From JACCXG01 sp963785755 (GTDB lineage Bacteria; Acidobacteriota; Vicinamibacteria; Vicinamibacterales; 2-12-FULL-66-21), in the NCBI GenBank assembly GCA_963785755.1, contig CAWAXG010000013.1, positions 62,001-126,000 of the forward strand: a stretch of DNA of 64,000 bases, in the 5' to 3' direction. The translations under genes and the position numbers were made by a program. The notes under the pieces were generated by a model. That model was not told the DNA's origin, ran no database searches, and saw nothing but the letters and a program-made list of their open reading frames with translations. This document shows positions 62,712 to 64,000 of the stretch, one piece after another; position 1 is the first letter of the stretch, and each line of letters opens with the position of its first letter.

Positions 62712-64000
62712 ATGACGAAACGTTCGAGCAACGGGCGCGGCCTGCCACGACGCGGGTTCCTCAAGGCCGTTCCGGCGGCCGTCGCGGCTGGTCTCGCGGC
62801 GCCGGCGCTGGCGCGGCAGGCCCCCGATCAGGCGCCTCGAATCACGAAGGACATGCTCGAGTGCACCGAGAAGATCTCGGGGATCGATTTCTCCGATGCC
62901 GACCGGCAGCAGGCACTCGCGGGCGTGAACCGGAGCCTCACCGCATTCGAGCAGCTGCGCAGCACGACCATTCCGCTCGATACCGAGCCGGCCACGACGT
63001 TCCGGCCCTACCTCCCGGGGAAGAGACCGAAGGGGGCGGCCACGCCGAACGCGAAGCTGAAGATCGCGCTGCAGCCCCCCGCCGCCAGGCGATCCTCGCT
63101 GGACGAACTCGCCTTCCTGCCGGTCACGGCGCTCGCCGGTCTGGTGCAGAAGCGCGATGTCTCGGCCACCGACCTGACGCGGATGTATCTCGATCGCCTG
63201 AAGAAGTACGGCCCGAAGCTGAACTGCGTGGTCACGCTCACCGAGGAGCTCGCCCTGGCCCAGGCCGCACAGGCGGACAAAGAGATCCGATCCGGACGCA
63301 TACGCGGGCCGCTGCATGGCATTCCCTGGGGCGCCAAGGATCTGTTCGCCACCAAAGGGATCGCGACTACCTGGGGAGCCGCGCCGTATCAGAACCAGGT
63401 CATCGACTACGACGCCACCGTCGTCGAGCGGCTGCGGGACGCCGGAGCGGTGCTGGTCGCGAAGTTGTCGCTGGGCGCGCTCGCGCAAGGCGACAACTGG
63501 TTCCGCGGGCAAACCAAGACGCCGTGGAACACTGAACGCGGATCGAGCGGTTCGTCGGCCGGTCCGGGTTCGGCCACGGCCGCCGGACTGGTGGGCTTCA
63601 GCATCGGTACGGAGACACGCGGGTCGATCATCTCCCCCGCCGCGGTCAACGGCGTGGTCGGCCTGCGGCCAACGTACGGTCGCGTGAGCCGGCATGGCGC
63701 GATGGCGCTGAGCTGGACGATGGACAAGATCGGACCGATGTGCCGGTCGGTGGAGGACTGCGCGCTGGTGTTCAACGCGATTTACGGACCTGACGGGCGC
63801 GACGACACCGTCGTCGACGCGCCGTTCGCATGGAACCCGGACGTGCCGCTGTCAAAGCTCAGGATCGGGTACATCAAGACGGAGTTCGAGGCGCAGCCGG
63901 AGGGGCGCGGACGCGGGGAAGCCGCCGGAGCCGGACGCGGGAATGCCGGCGGCCGCGGCGAAGCCGGTGGCCGCGGCAGGGGCGCGGGCGGCCTCACGCC
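62712..64000 (+). CDS. Amidase-signature family protein, Tat-exported, cut by window end
   Basis: ATG 62712 has a strong ribosome binding site (AGGAGG, 62702-62707) and a Tat signal (LPRRGFLKAVPAAVAAGL). The amidase domain follows: Lys in PWGAKDLFATKG, cis-Ser in RGSSGSSAGPGSATAAG, nucleophile Ser in GTETRGSIISPAAVNGVVGLRPTYG. Then an Arg/Gly/Ala-rich stretch (PEGRGRGEAAGAGRGNAGG) near 63895-63990, not usual for the family. The rest of the domain lies beyond the window. The other Tat amidase is at 33153-34733. Confidence 0.88.
   Translation, partial: MTKRSSNGRGLPRRGFLKAVPAAVAAGLAAPALARQAPDQAPRITKDMLECTEKISGIDFSDADRQQALAGVNRSLTAFEQLRSTTIPLDTEPATTFRPYLPGKRPKGAATPNAKLKIALQPPAARRSSLDELAFLPVTALAGLVQKRDVSATDLTRMYLDRLKKYGPKLNCVVTLTEELALAQAAQADKEIRSGRIRGPLHGIPWGAKDLFATKGIATTWGAAPYQNQVIDYDATVVERLRDAGAVLVAKLSLGALAQGDNWFRGQTKTPWNTERGSSGSSAGPGSATAAGLVGFSIGTETRGSIISPAAVNGVVGLRPTYGRVSRHGAMALSWTMDKIGPMCRSVEDCALVFNAIYGPDGRDDTVVDAPFAWNPDVPLSKLRIGYIKTEFEAQPEGRGRGEAAGAGRGNAGGRGEAGGRGRGAGGLT

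Overview
The window is a high-GC, gene-dense bacterial chromosome segment, most likely from an Acidobacteriota genome of Vicinamibacteria type. No marker gene is present, so this rests on gene families typical of that group: a duplicated MacB-like orphan permease, a VWFA-related secreted protein, the DUF1552/DUF1592 pair, a membrane-sensor Ser/Thr kinase, and abundant intergenic palindromic and minisatellite repeats.

Layout. 0.5-5 kb: a plus-strand electron-conduit operon of decaheme cytochrome, MtrB/PioB-type outer-membrane barrel and diheme cytochrome c4. 5-7 kb: DUF1326 and DUF2182 genes on the minus strand. 7-10 kb: a TIR/coiled-coil/WD40 protein. 10.5-17 kb: an accessory array in which five toxin-antitoxin-like modules, all on the minus strand, alternate with degenerate copies of a convergent DUF6916/GNAT acetyltransferase pair and with a CAACTGG minisatellite hairpin. 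17-24 kb: three tail-collar proteins and a very large secreted FG-GAP/Ig-like/beta-helix protein broken by many frameshifts. 24.4-34.7 kb: a secreted-type repeat protein, DAHP synthase, a DUF1552/nucleoside-hydrolase-like/DUF1592 operon, an AlkZ-like winged-helix protein and a Tat-exported amidase. 34.7-44 kb: an ABC permease between two copies of a MITE-like repeat, an APC permease, a VWA protein and a TonB-dependent receptor. 44-52 kb: a sensor kinase and a giant Lhr-type helicase carrying an in-frame palindromic repeat. 52-62.6 kb: VKOR, a class A penicillin-binding protein, fdhD, DUF523/DUF1722, and an ECF sigma / FecR-type / triple-RidA operon, then a secreted protein and a response-regulator histidine kinase. 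The window ends inside a second Tat amidase.

Two global patterns stand out. First, most frameshifts, in unrelated genes, are consistent with one extra base (near 650, 5578, 9200, 15804, 16877, 54966, and at least eleven steps in 18.6-24.1 kb). This looks like assembly indels or clustered decay and should be settled before calling pseudogenes. Second, several distinct repeat families sit between or inside genes, and two of them have become part of coding sequence (helicase, VKOR tail).

The best candidate for something undescribed is the 10.5-24 kb region: a collar-protein locus whose DUF6916/GNAT end has been duplicated several times, each copy broken differently, with a TA-like module at the breaks.
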